A stretch of 64,000 nt of DNA from Virgibacillus_N oceani_A (GCA_041521345.1 JBGOHB010000022.1); one strand, 5' to 3'. Shown: positions 49,832-59,469, counted from the stretch's first letter. Numbers and translations: made by a program. Notes: generated by a model not told the origin, from the letters alone.

Positions 49832-50824
49832 ATGTCAAATAATCGCCATAAAGACTTAGGTTTGTTAGATGATCAAGTATTGGAAATGTATAAAACCATG
49901 TTATTAGCCCGAAAGCTTGATGAAAGAATGTGGCTGTTAAACCGGGCGGGAAAAATACCATTTGTCATTTCTTGTCAGGGACAGGAAGCGGCACAGATTG
50001 GAGCATCCTTTGCAATGGACCGTGAAAAAGATTATACAGCGCCGTATTACCGGGACCTGGGTGTTGTTTTAGCATTCGGAATGACTGCTAAAGAAATCAT
50101 GCTTTCCGGATTTGCCAAAAAAGAAGATCCAAACTCCGGGGGACGGCAGATGCCGGGACACTTTGGGCAGAAAAAGAACAGAATTTTAACAGGTTCTTCT
50201 CCAGTAACTACACAGCTGCCACACGCAGTTGGTGTTGCCCTGGCCGCCAAGATGGAGAAAAAGGACTTTGTTTCCTTAGTAACACTGGGAGAAGGTTCTT
50301 CCAACCAGGGAGATTTCCATGAAGGCTTGAATTTTGCCGGCGTGCATGATTTACCGGTAATAACCATGGTTGAAAACAACAAATACGCTATCTCTGTTCC
50401 GATTGAAAAACAACTTGCCAGTGAAACGGTTGCAGACCGCGGACAAAGTTACGGAATGCCTGGCTTTACGGTAGATGGAAATGATCCATTGGCAGTGTAT
50501 GAAGCTGTTAAAGCAGCGAGGGAACGCGCGGTCAGTGGAGATGGACCAACATTAATAGAAGCAATAACCTATCGATTAACTGCACACTCAAGTGATGACG
50601 ACGACCGACTGTACCGTGAAAGTGATGAAGTGGAAGAAGCAAGAAAAAATGATTCCATCATCACTTTTGCAGCCTATTTGAAAGATAATGGAATTTTAAC
50701 AGAGGAATCGGAAAAGGAACTGCACGCGGAGATCAGTGACTTAGTTAATGATGCGACGGAATACGCGGAAGAAGCTCCGTATGCTGAACCTGAAGAAGCA
50801 CTGAAATTCGTTTACGAAGAGTGA
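49832..50824 (+). CDS. bkdAA: Branched-chain keto-acid dehydrogenase E1 alpha
   Basis: A 330-residue thiamine-diphosphate enzyme. It has the phosphorylation-loop-like region YRLTAHSSDDDDRLYR and the TPP/Mg motif GEGSSNQGDFHEGLNFA. The ribosome binding site AAGGAGGGG precedes the ATG. With BkdAB it decarboxylates branched-chain keto acids, giving primers for iso/anteiso fatty acids. Confidence 0.95.
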   Translation: MSNNRHKDLGLLDDQVLEMYKTMLLARKLDERMWLLNRAGKIPFVISCQGQEAAQIGASFAMDREKDYTAPYYRDLGVVLAFGMTAKEIMLSGFAKKEDPNSGGRQMPGHFGQKKNRILTGSSPVTTQLPHAVGVALAAKMEKKDFVSLVTLGEGSSNQGDFHEGLNFAGVHDLPVITMVENNKYAISVPIEKQLASETVADRGQSYGMPGFTVDGNDPLAVYEAVKAARERAVSGDGPTLIEAITYRLTAHSSDDDDRLYRESDEVEEARKNDSIITFAAYLKDNGILTEESEKELHAEISDLVNDATEYAEEAPYAEPEEALKFVYEE

Positions 50825-50839
50825 GGAGGGGGTTTAATC

Positions 50840-51823
50840 ATGCCAGTAATGTCTTATATACAGGCAGTTACAACTGCTTTAAAAGAAGAAATGACACGAG
50901 ATGAAAAAGTTTTTATACTAGGCGAGGATGTAGGAAAAAAAGGCGGTGTATTTCGTGCCACAGATGGGTTACATGAAGAATTCGGGGAATACCGGGTGTT
51001 GGATACACCACTTGCTGAATCTGCCATAGCAGGAGTCGGTATTGGAGCAGCCATGTATGGGATGCGGCCGGTAGCGGAGATGCAATTCGCTGACTTTATT
51101 ATGCCCGCTGTGAATCAGATAATTTCCGAAGCGGCAAAAATTCGTTATCGCTCCAATAATGACTGGAATGCTCCGATTACTATACGCGCTCCGTATGGGG
51201 GTGGAGTTCATGGTGCACTATATCATTCCCAGTCGGTTGAATCTGTTTTTGCCAATCAGCCGGGACTGAAAATTGTAATGCCGTCTACACCGTATGATGC
51301 TAAAGGATTATTAAAAGCTTCCATTCGTGACAACGACCCGGTGCTTTTCTTTGAACATAAACGAGCTTACCGATTGTTGAAGGGAGAAGTTCCGGAGGAT
51401 GATTACGTTCTTCCAATCGGTAAGGCCGATGTGAAACGGGAAGGATCGGATGTAACCATCATTACTTATGGTTTATGTGTCCATTTTGCACTACAGGCAG
51501 CAGAAAAACTGGCTGAAGAAGGAATTGACGCACATATTTTGGATTTAAGAACTGTTTATCCTCTAGACAAAGAAGCAATTATTGAAGCGGCAAAAAGAAC
51601 TGGTAAAGTGCTACTAGTAACGGAAGATAATAAAGAAGGGAGCATTATTAGCGAGGTAGCAGCTATCATTGCAGAAAACTGTCTATTCGACTTAGATGCT
51701 CCCGTTCAACGACTGGCTGGGCCTGATGTCCCTGCAATGCCATACGCACCGCCAATGGAGAAGTATTTTATGGTGAATCCGGATAAAGTGGAAAAAGCAA
51801 TACGCGAACTAGCAGAATTTTAA
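50840..51823 (+). CDS. bkdAB: Branched-chain keto-acid dehydrogenase E1 beta
   Basis: A 327-residue transketolase-like subunit with LGEDVGKKGGVFRATDGL, MQFADFIMPAVNQI and a C-terminal LAGPDVPAMPYAPPMEK. The ribosome binding site is GAGGAGGGGG, 15 bases after bkdAA. It forms the E1 heterotetramer with BkdAA. Confidence 0.96.
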   Translation: MPVMSYIQAVTTALKEEMTRDEKVFILGEDVGKKGGVFRATDGLHEEFGEYRVLDTPLAESAIAGVGIGAAMYGMRPVAEMQFADFIMPAVNQIISEAAKIRYRSNNDWNAPITIRAPYGGGVHGALYHSQSVESVFANQPGLKIVMPSTPYDAKGLLKASIRDNDPVLFFEHKRAYRLLKGEVPEDDYVLPIGKADVKREGSDVTIITYGLCVHFALQAAEKLAEEGIDAHILDLRTVYPLDKEAIIEAAKRTGKVLLVTEDNKEGSIISEVAAIIAENCLFDLDAPVQRLAGPDVPAMPYAPPMEKYFMVNPDKVEKAIRELAEF

Positions 51824-51842
51824 ATGAAGGAAGGTGTTCAAA

Positions 51843-53135
51843 GTGGCAAAAGAAAAAATCAACATGCCTCAACTGGGTGAGAGTGTAACAGAAGGAACGA
51901 TCGAGTCATGGCTTGTAAGTCCAGGAGATAAAGTTAATAAATACGATCCTATTGCTGAAGTTATGACAGACAAAGTAAATGCGGAAGTTCCTTCATCCTA
52001 TACTGGGCTTATTAGTGAAATTGTAGCACAGGAAGGGGATACGATCGCTGTAGGCGAGTTAATGTGCTACATAGATACAGAAGATAGTTCAGGCGGTACT
52101 GCATCTGAAAAGGATAAAGACACCGGTGAGTTGGATGAGAAGCAAGCCGGTTCAGCAGAACAAAAGACAGCCGAGCCGGTGAACGAAGATCAATCAATGA
52201 AAAAGCGTTACTCACCTGCTGTATTAAGCATGGCCCAGGAAAATGACATTGATCTTGAACAGGTTAATGGTACTGGTCTTGGCGGCAGAATTACTAGAAA
52301 AGATATTGAAAAAATTATTGAAACCGGGAAAATTCCAAAAGCAGAAGAAGCAAAAGCACAGCCGGAACCTGCAGCTGAGGCACCATCCGTTCCAAAACCG
52401 GCAGCCTCAGAAGCACCGAAGCAAACAGCTCAAACCGGAGATGTGGAAATTCCGGTCACCGGTGTCCGCAAAATGATTGCCCAGAACATGGTACGTTCCA
52501 AACAGGAAATACCACATGCCTGGATGACAGTGGAAGTCGATGTAACCGACCTTGTTAATTTCAGAAATGGAATAAAAAATGACTTTAAGCAAAAAGAGGG
52601 ATATAGCTTAACCTTCTTCTCCTTTTTCGTAAAAGCAGTGGCACAGGCGTTGAAAGAGTATCCTGAATTAAATAGTACATGGGCAGAAGATAAGATTATC
52701 CAGAAAAAAGACATAAATTTGTCCATTGCCGTAGCAAAAGATAATGAATTGTTTGTACCTGTTATCAAGCATGCCGATGAAAAAAGCATTAAGGGAATTG
52801 CACGTGATATAAATGAACTGGCAGCCAAAGCAAGAAATGGAAAATTAGCATCCGATGACATGCAAGGCGGTACATTTACAGTAAACAATACAGGTTCATT
52901 TGGTTCCGTTCAGTCTATGGGAGTAATTAACCATCCGCAGGCAGCCATTTTACAAGTTGAATCCATTGTGAAACGCCCTGTTATTTACAATGATATGTTC
53001 GCAGCGAGAGATATGGTCAATTTATGTTTGTCACTTGATCATCGGATTTTGGATGGGCTTGTTTGTGGAAAGTTTTTAAGCAGAGTAAAAGAAGTTCTGG
53101 AAAATATGAATAAAGATACGACAAATATTTACTGA
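51843..53135 (+). CDS. bkdB: Branched-chain keto-acid dehydrogenase E2 (dihydrolipoyl acyltransferase)
   Basis: A 430-residue E2 from GTG 51843 (VAKEKINMPQLGESV), seven bases after GAAGGAAGG. The lipoyl domain has the lipoylated Lys44 in MTDKVNAEV. A peripheral subunit-binding domain (RYSPAVLSMAQENDIDLEQV) and an Ala/Pro linker follow, and the catalytic domain ends with DHRILDG. The operon order lpdV-bkdAA-bkdAB-bkdB is as in B. subtilis. No clear terminator follows. Confidence 0.95.
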   Translation: MAKEKINMPQLGESVTEGTIESWLVSPGDKVNKYDPIAEVMTDKVNAEVPSSYTGLISEIVAQEGDTIAVGELMCYIDTEDSSGGTASEKDKDTGELDEKQAGSAEQKTAEPVNEDQSMKKRYSPAVLSMAQENDIDLEQVNGTGLGGRITRKDIEKIIETGKIPKAEEAKAQPEPAAEAPSVPKPAASEAPKQTAQTGDVEIPVTGVRKMIAQNMVRSKQEIPHAWMTVEVDVTDLVNFRNGIKNDFKQKEGYSLTFFSFFVKAVAQALKEYPELNSTWAEDKIIQKKDINLSIAVAKDNELFVPVIKHADEKSIKGIARDINELAAKARNGKLASDDMQGGTFTVNNTGSFGSVQSMGVINHPQAAILQVESIVKRPVIYNDMFAARDMVNLCLSLDHRILDGLVCGKFLSRVKEVLENMNKDTTNIY

Positions 53136-53290
53136 ATTTCACATTACGTGTAGACTTTTTAGTAATGAACCATAATGCCCTGTATATCTGTATAAAGAAA
53201 TCAATATCAATAAATTGAAAAATATAATAAAAATTGATATGCTGAAATAGAGGTTTACTATACTTAGTCAAATAAGGGGCTGAAATATAT

Positions 53291-53722
53291 ATGGATTTCA
53301 ACTTATTCATGAATGATGTTGTGGATGCAGCCAGAAAAGATATAACAGAAGCAGGTTATAGAGAGCTAACAACGCCTGACGAAGTTGATGAGGCACTGAC
53401 ACAAAAGGGTACCACTTTAGTAATGATTAATTCTACATGTGGCTGTGCTGGTGGAATCGCCCGTCCTGCAGCTGCAAATTCAATCCATTATGATAAAAGA
53501 CCGGATCACCTGGTAACAGTATTTGCAGGCCAAGATGCCGAAGCTACTGAAAAAGCACGGGAATACTTTGAAGGATTTCCGCCTTCTTCACCATCATTTG
53601 CTTTTATGAAAGACGGTAAAATTGTGACAATGCTGGAGCGCCATGATATTGAAGGTTTCAATGCGATGGATGTAATGGATAAACTTCAGCAGGTTTTTGA
53701 CGAACATTGTGAAGAAGTTTAA
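53291..53722 (+). CDS. brxB: Bacilliredoxin BrxB (YqiW)
   Basis: A 143-residue thioredoxin-fold protein of the BrxA/BrxB (DUF1094) family with the signature CGC motif in STCGCAGG (C50-G-C52). It removes bacillithiol from mixed disulfides on proteins after oxidative stress. The ATG follows AAGGGGC. The YqiW position downstream of the bkd operon is conserved, so BrxB rather than BrxA is preferred. Confidence 0.93.
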   Translation: MDFNLFMNDVVDAARKDITEAGYRELTTPDEVDEALTQKGTTLVMINSTCGCAGGIARPAAANSIHYDKRPDHLVTVFAGQDAEATEKAREYFEGFPPSSPSFAFMKDGKIVTMLERHDIEGFNAMDVMDKLQQVFDEHCEEV

Positions 53723-53728
53723 ATAATG

Positions 53729-53768
53729 GTGAGGCTGTCTCTATGGAAATAGGTCAGCCTCCTTTTAT
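53729..53768 (+). terminator. Terminator of brxB
   Basis: TGAGGCTG pairs with CAGCCTCC(T) around a loop with a small internal stem, followed by TTTTATT. Confidence 0.72.
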
Positions 53769-53906
53769 TCAATGCTTGAATTGTAATACATAATCATTAA
53801 ATGAAAGCATCAAACAGTATCATAACTACGACATTTTACTAGAAATTTATTAAGATTTTCGAAATTTAAACGTATACATTATATCGTATTTTTCCAGTGG
53901 AAAGAA

Positions 53907-53940
53907 TAAAAAGACTGGCAGTTCCCAGTCTTTGTCATTT
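53907..53940 (-). terminator. Terminator downstream of the Prli42 gene
   Basis: AAAGACTGG pairs with CCAGTCTTT around CAGTTC-like loop, flanked by an A-run on the left, which is a T-run for the minus-strand gene ending at 53944. Confidence 0.75.
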
Positions 53941-53943
53941 TTA

Positions 53944-54060
53944 CTATATAAACATTGCTAAACCAGCAGTCAGAGATGATAGCAGCATTGCAATAATCAT
54001 GATATAAATAATTATTCTCGTTCTACGTTCGCGTTTTGATGATTTTTTGGATGATGCCAC
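53944..54060 (-). CDS. prli42: Stressosome-associated mini-protein Prli42
   Basis: A 38-residue protein starting with GTG at 54060, after the excellent site AAAGGAGGATTT. It is very basic at the N-terminus (MASSKKSSKRERRTR) followed by a single membrane helix (IIIYIMIIAMLLSSLTAGLAMF) to the end. This layout matches Prli42, which in Listeria anchors the stressosome to the membrane and is conserved in Bacilli. Neighbouring brxB agrees with the usual context. The N-terminal basic arm is a little longer than the roughly 31-residue Listeria form. Confidence 0.75.
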   Translation of the reverse strand: MASSKKSSKRERRTRIIIYIMIIAMLLSSLTAGLAMFI

Positions 54061-54186
54061 AATTAAATCCTCCTTTAGTACAGCTTACTACTTGTATTCT
54101 ATCGTGAAAATGAAAGATGAACAAGTATAAAAAGAAAAATAAGGAGAAATTCATGTAATCTTAATAGCATATGGAGGTAAAAACTA

Positions 54187-55827
54187 ATGAGTGAGAGAGA
54201 AAAAAATCAGAAAAAAGCATGGGAAGATGCTGTTGATTCGGTAATTAAGCGCTTTCCAGAAAGAAAAGAAACATTCACAACCTCTTCAGCTATCGAGGTA
54301 GAACGGTTATATACCGGAAAGGAAGATAGTGAGAATGCTGAATATCCGGGGCAATATCCATACACAAGAGGAATACAGCCGACAATGTACCGGGGCAGAT
54401 TCTGGACCATGCGGCAATATGCCGGTTTTGGCTCTGCTGTAGAAACCAATAAACGATTCCGTTATTTACTCGATCAAGGGCAAACAGGGCTTTCTGTTGC
54501 TTTTGATTTGCCTACCCAAATTGGATATGATTCAGACGACAGTATGGCGGAAGGGGAAGTAGGTAAAGTAGGCGTTGCCATAGATTCTCTAGATGATATG
54601 GAGAAACTGCTGGATCAGATTCCACTGGATAAAGTAAGCACATCCATGACGATAAACGCACCTGCATCCGTTTTATTATGTATGTACATAGCTGTTGGCG
54701 AAAAACAGGGTGTCCCTCTAGAGAAGCTTACGGGCACAATACAGAATGATATTTTAAAGGAATATATTGCTCGCGGTACATATATTTATCCGCCGAAGCC
54801 GTCGATGCGATTGATCACCAATATTTTTGAATACTGTCAAAAAAATGTTCCAAAATTTAACACGATCAGTATCTCCGGCTATCATATCCGGGAAGCTGGT
54901 TCTAATGCGGTTCAGGAAGCAGCATTCACCATTGCAAACGGAATGGCTTACGTTGATGCTGCTTTGGAATCGGGACTTGACATAGATTCATTTGCGCCAA
55001 GACTGGCTTTTTTCTTTAATGCACATAATAACTTTTTTGAAGAGGTGGCAAAATTCCGAGCCGCCAGAAGAATATGGGCAAAAATTATGAAAGAGCATTA
55101 TCAAGCAAAGGATCCAAAAAGCTGGAAAATGCGTTTTCATACACAAACAGGCGGTTCTACATTAACTGCACAGCAGCCTGACAACAACATAGTAAGGGTC
55201 ACATTACAGGCGCTGGCTGCAGTTATGGGAGGTACACAAAGTTTGCACACAAATTCACGCGATGAAGCTTTATCATTACCGACGGAAGACTCTGCCAGAA
55301 TTGCACTTAGAACCCAGCAGATAATTGCCCATGAAAGCGGTGCAGCGGATACGATAGATCCATTAGGCGGCTCCCATTATGTGGAAGCACTAACCGATAA
55401 ACTGGAAGAGGAAGTAAATGCCTACTTGGAACGAATTAAAGATATTGGCGGAGCAGTCCAGGCAGTAGAAGAAGGGTATATGCAGCGGGAAATTCACCAA
55501 AATGCCTATGAAATACAGAAGAACATTGAAAATGAAAAGGAAATCATCGTGGGGTTAAATAAATTTACACTGGATGAAGAAGTAGATCCGGATTTGTTAA
55601 AAGTGGATGAGACTTTAGAAAACGCACAAATACAAGGTATCAACAATATACGAAAAGAAAGAAATCAGGATAATGTAAATAATGCACTGGAAACACTCCG
55701 AAAAAATGCGAACAAACCTGATAGCAACTTGATTCCGTATATTTTGGATGCAGTTAAAGCTTATGCCACCATCGGAGAAATTTGTAATGTAATGCGTGAA
55801 GAATTCGGCGAGTACACAGGGATTTAA
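54187..55827 (+). CDS. Methylmalonyl-CoA mutase family, large catalytic subunit
   Basis: A 546-residue acyl-CoA mutase alpha-type catalytic subunit. It has RFWTMRQYAGFGSAVETNKRF, the DLPTQIGYDSDD motif, the HTQTGGSTLTAQQP stretch and GGTQSLHTNSRDEAL. It lacks its own B12-binding domain, which is supplied by the next gene. It isomerises methylmalonyl-CoA and succinyl-CoA, or a related acyl-CoA; the substrate is not fixed by sequence alone. The ribosome binding site GGAGG precedes ATG 54187. Confidence 0.92.
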   Translation: MSEREKNQKKAWEDAVDSVIKRFPERKETFTTSSAIEVERLYTGKEDSENAEYPGQYPYTRGIQPTMYRGRFWTMRQYAGFGSAVETNKRFRYLLDQGQTGLSVAFDLPTQIGYDSDDSMAEGEVGKVGVAIDSLDDMEKLLDQIPLDKVSTSMTINAPASVLLCMYIAVGEKQGVPLEKLTGTIQNDILKEYIARGTYIYPPKPSMRLITNIFEYCQKNVPKFNTISISGYHIREAGSNAVQEAAFTIANGMAYVDAALESGLDIDSFAPRLAFFFNAHNNFFEEVAKFRAARRIWAKIMKEHYQAKDPKSWKMRFHTQTGGSTLTAQQPDNNIVRVTLQALAAVMGGTQSLHTNSRDEALSLPTEDSARIALRTQQIIAHESGAADTIDPLGGSHYVEALTDKLEEEVNAYLERIKDIGGAVQAVEEGYMQREIHQNAYEIQKNIENEKEIIVGLNKFTLDEEVDPDLLKVDETLENAQIQGINNIRKERNQDNVNNALETLRKNANKPDSNLIPYILDAVKAYATIGEICNVMREEFGEYTGI

Positions 55828-55838
55828 GGGGGATAATT

Positions 55839-56663
55839 ATGGCAAAGATTCGAGTATTAGTAGCAAAACCGGGACTGGATGGTCACGATCGGGGGGCATT
55901 AGTCATTTCACAGGCATTGAGAGATCATGGCATGGAAGTAATATATACCGGACTGCGCCAATCACCGGCACAAATTGCGCAGGCAGCAGTTCAAGAAGAC
56001 GTGGACGTTATTGGTTTATCCTCTTTATCAGGAGCACATAAATCGCTTTTTCCAAAAGTGATCGATGAACTGGCCAAGAAAAACGCGAGTGATATTCCGG
56101 TCGTTGGCGGCGGGGTTATACCGAGTGAAGATATTGCATTTTTACTTGAAAGCGGAGTTAAAAAGATTTTTACCAGCGGCGCTTCCACTCAAAGTTTAGC
56201 TAATTATATCGAGGAATTAATTGATCCAAAACAAGCATCGTTGCCTGCACCTGAGAAAATTTCCCATATCGGGATTGCAGTGGAGAGCATCGATGCTGCA
56301 TTACCTTTTTACACCGACACCTTGGGATTAAAACTGGAGGGTGTTGAAAAGGTTGAATCTGAAGCAGTGAAAGTAGCCTTTCTAAAAATTGGTGAGACAA
56401 GGTTTGAATTATTGGAACCATTAAATGAAAACTCTCCTATTCAGCAATATATTAATAAAAAAGGAGAAGGAGTTCACCATATCGCTTTAGAAATCAATGA
56501 TATAAACGAACGACTTAATAAGTTAAAATCTGAAGGTATAAAATTAATAAATGATAAACCAAAGCTGGGCGCTCACAATAGCCAGATAGCTTTTATTCAT
56601 CCGAAAGCTGCAGGCGGTGTACTGTATGAATTATGTGAGCATGGCAGTGGAGGTGAGGAATAA
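55839..56663 (+). CDS. Fused B12-binding mutase subunit and methylmalonyl-CoA epimerase
   Basis: A 274-residue protein with two domains. Residues 1-130 are a B12-binding small subunit with the cobalt-ligand motif DGHDRG and VVGGGVIPSED. Residues 142-270 are a VOC-fold methylmalonyl-CoA epimerase (ISHIGIAVESIDAALPFY, GEGVHHIALEI, LYELCEH), with the metal-binding His and Glu in place. A short linker (DPKQASLPAPEK) joins them. Ribosome binding site AGGGGG; 12 bases after the mutase gene. The stop overlaps the next start (TAATG). Mutase subunit and epimerase are usually separate genes. Confidence 0.9.
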   Translation: MAKIRVLVAKPGLDGHDRGALVISQALRDHGMEVIYTGLRQSPAQIAQAAVQEDVDVIGLSSLSGAHKSLFPKVIDELAKKNASDIPVVGGGVIPSEDIAFLLESGVKKIFTSGASTQSLANYIEELIDPKQASLPAPEKISHIGIAVESIDAALPFYTDTLGLKLEGVEKVESEAVKVAFLKIGETRFELLEPLNENSPIQQYINKKGEGVHHIALEINDINERLNKLKSEGIKLINDKPKLGAHNSQIAFIHPKAAGGVLYELCEHGSGGEE

Positions 56664-58210
56664 TGGATATATTTGATAAAATTAATGAACTATATGACAA
56701 GCGAAGAAAGGTAGAACTCGGCGGTGGGGATGAACGGATAGACAAGCAGCATGAAAAAGGAAAACTGACTGCAAGGGAACGGCTCGATTATCTGCTTGAT
56801 GACGGGACTTTTGTTGAACTGAATCCATTTATTGAACACCGCGTTTCCGATTTCGGCATGAACAACAACTCCGCAAAAGGAGAAGGAGTTGTTACCGGAT
56901 ACGGAAAGATAGACGGGAAACCCGTTTATCTTTTTGCCCAGGACTTCACTGTATATGGTGGTGCCCTTGGTGAAATGCATGGGAAAAAAATAGCCGCAGT
57001 AATGGATTTGGCAGCAAAAAACAAAGTACCTTTTATCGGTTTAAATGATTCAGGGGGCGCCCGGATTCAGGAAGGTGTCTCCTCATTGGACGGGTATGGT
57101 CAAGTCTTTTACCGCAACTCGGTATATTCTGGCGTCATACCGCAAATTTCAGTCATTATGGGACCAAGCGCTGGTGGGGCGGTATATTCTCCGGCCATCA
57201 CTGATTTTGTCATTATGGTGGAAAAAACATCACAAATGTTTATTACCGGGCCAAAGGTGATCGAAACAGTTACCGGGGAAAAAATAACATCTGAGGATTT
57301 GGGCGGTGCTGCTATTCACAATTCAAAAAGCGGAAATGCCCATATCAAAGCTGCAAATGAGGAAGAAGCATTGGATGCCGTTCGGAACCTGCTATCTTAT
57401 TTACCGGCCCATTTTGAGGAAAAAACGGAAATGAAAGACGCACAACAAGAAGACGATGAACGTCCTGAACTCACGGAAATTGTCCCGTTTAATGCAAGAA
57501 GTCCCTATGACGTGAAAAAAGTGATTCAAGAGGTAGTGGACAAAGATAGCTTTTTTGAAATACATGAAAACTTTGCGAAAAACATTGTCGTTGGCTTTGC
57601 CAGAATAAAAGGAGAAACAGTCGGACTTGTATGTAATCAGCCAAAATACTTAGCAGGCGGGCTTGATATTAATTCAAGTGATAAAGCTGCCAGATTTATC
57701 CGTTTCTGTGATTCTTTTAATATCCCGCTCATTACCTTTGAAGATGTAACAGGATTTTTCCCAGGGATTAAACAGGAGCACGGCGGGATTATCCGACATG
57801 GTGCAAAGATTCTGTATGCTTATTCAGAGGCTACCGTGCCAAAAATAACGGTAATAACAAGAAAGGCTTATGGCGGTGCTTATGTTGCCCTGAACAGTAA
57901 ATCGATTGGTGCTGACCTGGTTTATGCCTGGCCAAATGCAGAAATTGCGGTTATGGGACCGGAAGGGGCGGCAAATATTATATTTGCTAAAGAGATTGCA
58001 GAAAGTGAAAATCCAGAACAAACTCGACAGGAAAAAATTGACACATACCGTGAAAAGTTTGCAAATCCATACGTAGCTGCAGGACTTGGTATGGTCGATG
58101 ATGTAATTGATCCAAGGGAAACACGGATCAAGCTTATTCAAGCGCTGGAAATGCTGTTTAATAAACAGGAGGATAGACCGAACAAAAAGCACGGTAATAT
58201 CCCTTTATAA
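56663..58210 (+). CDS. yqjD: Acyl-CoA (propionyl-/methylmalonyl-CoA) carboxyltransferase beta subunit YqjD
   Basis: A 515-residue biotin-dependent carboxyltransferase. Crotonase-like halves contain ARERLDYLLDDGTF, GLNDSGGARIQEGVSSL, MGPSAGGAVYSPA and the C-terminal GAKILYAYSEATVPKITVITRKAYGGAYVA. It overlaps the previous gene by one base. Acting with a biotin carboxylase elsewhere it would carboxylate propionyl-CoA; alternatively it is a decarboxylase subunit. Context with mutase and epimerase supports the methylmalonyl pathway. Confidence 0.92.
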   Translation: MDIFDKINELYDKRRKVELGGGDERIDKQHEKGKLTARERLDYLLDDGTFVELNPFIEHRVSDFGMNNNSAKGEGVVTGYGKIDGKPVYLFAQDFTVYGGALGEMHGKKIAAVMDLAAKNKVPFIGLNDSGGARIQEGVSSLDGYGQVFYRNSVYSGVIPQISVIMGPSAGGAVYSPAITDFVIMVEKTSQMFITGPKVIETVTGEKITSEDLGGAAIHNSKSGNAHIKAANEEEALDAVRNLLSYLPAHFEEKTEMKDAQQEDDERPELTEIVPFNARSPYDVKKVIQEVVDKDSFFEIHENFAKNIVVGFARIKGETVGLVCNQPKYLAGGLDINSSDKAARFIRFCDSFNIPLITFEDVTGFFPGIKQEHGGIIRHGAKILYAYSEATVPKITVITRKAYGGAYVALNSKSIGADLVYAWPNAEIAVMGPEGAANIIFAKEIAESENPEQTRQEKIDTYREKFANPYVAAGLGMVDDVIDPRETRIKLIQALEMLFNKQEDRPNKKHGNIPL

Positions 58211-58245
58211 TGAGGCACGTTACTTTTAAAAACGGAGGATTAGTT

Positions 58246-59373
58246 ATGGCAGATGTGAATCAGGAAAGACTGATTGATGAATTCATAGAGCTCGTACAGA
58301 TAGATTCGGAAACGAAGCATGAAACTGAGATTGCAAAGGTATTAACAGGTAAATTTACAAAACTTGGACTTGATGTAATAGAAGATAAAAGTAAAGAAAA
58401 AACTGGACATGGTGCCGGAAATTTAATTTGTACCTTAAAAGGAAATAAAAAAGATGCAGATCCAATTTATTTTACTTCACACATGGATACTGTGGTTCCT
58501 GGCAAAGGAATTAAGCCGATGATTAAAGATGGCTATATCACTTCGGATGGATCCACTATTTTGGGCGCGGATGATAAAGCGGGTATAGCCGCAATACTTG
58601 AAGCTATTCGAATAATTAAAGAGAACGAAGTAGACCATGCGGATATTCAGTTTATTATCACAGCCGGAGAAGAATCCGGGCTGGTCGGAGCTAAGGCATT
58701 AGATGCTTCACTTATAAATGCAGCATATGGCTATGCCTTAGACAGCAACGGAAAAGTCGGTGAAATTATCGTTGCAGCACCAACACAAGCAAAGCTTTGG
58801 ACCATAATGAAAGGCAAGACAGCCCATGCCGGGGTCGCTCCGGAAAAGGGGGTTTCCGCCATTACACTTGCTGCAAAAGCAATTGCAAAAATGCCGCTTG
58901 GCCGTATCGATGAAGAAACCACTGCAAATATTGGCCGTTTTGAAGGCGGAAAACAAACAAATATCGTAGCAGATCATGTCGAAATCCTTGCTGAAGCCCG
59001 TTCACTGGATCCAAACAAAATGGACAAGCAGGTTCAAAAGATGAAAGAAGCCTTTGAACAAACAGCAGAAAGTTATGGAGGTTCGGCCGAAGTTACGGTT
59101 CAGCTTATGTATCCGGGGTATAAACAGAAAGCAGGTGATCACCTGGTCGAAGTGGCCAGTAGAGCGATAAAATCCATTGGCCGTGAAAGTAAACTGGTTA
59201 AAAGCGGAGGCGGAAGCGATGCTAATATTATCGCGGGTCATGGCATCCCAACCGTTAATTTAGCTGTTGGCTATGAGGAAATTCATACGACAAACGAAAG
59301 AATGCCCGTGGAAGAACTCGTAAAAATAACAGAATTGGTTACTGAAATTATCAAAGAAGCTGCAGGAAATTAA
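58246..59373 (+). CDS. yqjE: M20 family tripeptidase-like metallopeptidase YqjE
   Basis: A 375-residue PepT-like peptidase from ATG 58246 (MADVNQERLIDEFIELV), after GGAGGAT; the longer frame from 58210 overlaps the yqjD stop. It has the metal-binding TSHMDTVVPG, GADDKAG and ITAGEESGLVG motifs and an inserted dimerisation domain. It probably releases the N-terminal residue from short peptides. Confidence 0.9.
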   Translation: MADVNQERLIDEFIELVQIDSETKHETEIAKVLTGKFTKLGLDVIEDKSKEKTGHGAGNLICTLKGNKKDADPIYFTSHMDTVVPGKGIKPMIKDGYITSDGSTILGADDKAGIAAILEAIRIIKENEVDHADIQFIITAGEESGLVGAKALDASLINAAYGYALDSNGKVGEIIVAAPTQAKLWTIMKGKTAHAGVAPEKGVSAITLAAKAIAKMPLGRIDEETTANIGRFEGGKQTNIVADHVEILAEARSLDPNKMDKQVQKMKEAFEQTAESYGGSAEVTVQLMYPGYKQKAGDHLVEVASRAIKSIGRESKLVKSGGGSDANIIAGHGIPTVNLAVGYEEIHTTNERMPVEELVKITELVTEIIKEAAGN

Positions 59374-59382
59374 TATGTTGTA

Positions 59383-59420
59383 TATCCCTTTGTCGGCATC
59401 TGTAACAAAGGGATTTTTTG
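59383..59420 (+). terminator. Terminator of yqjE
   Basis: ATCCCTTTGT pairs perfectly with ACAAAGGGAT, followed by TTTTTG TTTT. Confidence 0.9.
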
Positions 59421-59469
59421 TTTTATGCTATAATGGGACTATAATCATCCTAATAAAGGGCGTCTTGTC

